Of a stretch of 5,931 nt of DNA, positions 5,543-5,931 are shown one piece after another. The notes under the pieces were generated by a model that had not been told where the DNA came from, did not search any database, and saw only the letters and a program-made list of their open reading frames with translations. Within the stretch, counting starts at the first letter, position 1. Each line of letters starts with the position of its first letter. This DNA is from Candidatus Hydrogenedentota bacterium. Lineage in GTDB: Bacteria; Hydrogenedentota; Hydrogenedentia; Hydrogenedentales; CAITNO01. The DNA lies in assembly GCA_022710255.1 (NCBI GenBank), contig JAKLHG010000264.1, forward strand, positions 1 to 5,931. The letters run 5' to 3'. The position numbers and the translations under genes are program-made.

Positions 5543-5563
5543 GGAAAAGTTTTTCTTTCGTTG

Positions 5564-5569
5564 TAGAAT
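5564..5569 (+). promoter_or_regulatory. -10 element of the ferredoxin gene promoter
   Basis: TAGAAT matches five of six -10 bases. With a 17-bp spacer the -35 would be AGGGAA (5541-5546), which does not resemble TTGACA. A good -10 without a -35 fits activator dependence on the palindrome at 5527-5542. The predicted start is near 5576, with a 39-nt leader. Confidence 0.55.
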
Positions 5570-5614
5570 TTGCGTAGAAACGAGACAAAAACCTTCTGCA
5601 AGAAAGGAAAACAA

Positions 5615-5931
5615 ATGACAAAGAGAAACATTATCAAGATTGATGAGGACAAGTGCACGGGGTGCGGTCAATGTATCGTGGACTGCGCGGAGGGCGCCCT
5701 GGCCATTATTGACGGCAAGGCAAAACTCGTTAAAGAAAGTTATTGCGATGGCCTTGGAGCCTGTATAGGCAATTGTCCCACCGGGGCCTTGACGCTGGAG
5801 GAGCGGGAAGCCCCAGAGTTTGTAATGCCTCCCGAGTTGGCACATGCCGCGGTGGCAGTGGCTGCAGCGCATCAGAATACTACTCCCAGACCGATGGAAC
5901 CGGTTAGGCCGTGCCCGTCAAGCATGCCTCC
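5615..5931 (+). CDS. Two-cluster 4Fe-4S ferredoxin-like protein (FrdX-type), C-terminus beyond window
   Basis: This is the first 105 codons of a gene cut by the window edge. The start follows AAAGGAAA (5603-5610) at good spacing. An N-terminal ferredoxin module has cluster motif 1, CTGCGQCIVDC (C14, C17, C20, C24). The second motif, YCDGLGACIGNCPTGAL, uses C44, C50 and C54 with unusual spacing (C-5-C-3-C-P). This CDGLGAC form is typical of ferredoxin-like proteins of anaerobes that, as I recall, often sit next to hybrid cluster protein (hcp) genes. An alanine-rich linker follows (76-86), then RPCPSSMP near the edge, which corresponds to the 'GCPGS' motif that opens the C-terminal part in relatives of roughly 200-300 aa. 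A role in electron transfer, perhaps to Hcp in nitric oxide/hydroxylamine detoxification, is inference. Confidence 0.85.
   Translation, partial: MTKRNIIKIDEDKCTGCGQCIVDCAEGALAIIDGKAKLVKESYCDGLGACIGNCPTGALTLEEREAPEFVMPPELAHAAVAVAAAHQNTTPRPMEPVRPCPSSMP

Noticed and set aside
5339..5872. Minus-strand open frame of 177 codons
   Set aside because: It runs antisense across the ferredoxin gene and its promoter. The plus strand has clear cysteine motifs, and the minus product has none.

Overview
The window looks like chromosomal DNA of a free-living, probably anaerobic bacterium with moderate GC. The gene content recalls the Planctomycetota / Lentisphaerota / Hydrogenedentota type of genome: a large exported tandem alpha/beta-hydrolase, the tail of a beta-repeat surface-type protein, VapBC, and a clostridial/sulfate-reducer-like ferredoxin. 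This placement is an inference from gene style; no rRNA or other marker gene is present.

Layout, left to right. Positions 1-81 hold the last 26 codons of a gene entering from the left. Positions 96-124 carry a near-consensus extended -10 promoter, followed by a leader of about 115 nt and a vapB-vapC-like toxin-antitoxin operon (247-890) with an ATGA start/stop overlap. Positions 891-1136 are a gene-poor strip with coding-looking but interrupted frames and GC-rich palindromes. Positions 1137 to about 3001 are a complete IS4-family insertion sequence. It has 21-bp identical terminal inverted repeats, a minus-strand DDE transposase of 461 aa and a divergent plus-strand passenger gene of the KYGPYYQW (DUF6788-like) type. 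A 20-bp near-palindrome lies between the two genes, over the transposase promoter. The heptamer CTGTCCC flanks the element on both sides as a probable target duplication. Positions 3009-3215 hold diverged repeats with conserved hairpins, possibly relics of the sequence that the IS entered.

From 3246 a second extended -10 promoter drives a secreted, two-domain alpha/beta-hydrolase (start 3333, 666 aa). Its N-terminal half has a full Ser-Asp-His set; its C-terminal half has lost the nucleophile. A short coding-looking tail follows in the -1 frame. The window ends inside a two-cluster ferredoxin-like gene (5615 onward). A perfect 16-bp palindrome of the CRP/FNR superfamily type precedes it, centred 41.5 bp upstream of the start site predicted from the -10 hexamer.

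The genes do not form one pathway. The window is a patchwork: a toxin-antitoxin module, an IS that landed beside it, a secreted esterase-like enzyme, and the start of what is probably a redox or nitrosative-stress operon. The most informative signals are the activator-box and promoter geometry before the ferredoxin, and the compact two-gene IS with its possible self-regulating intergenic palindrome.
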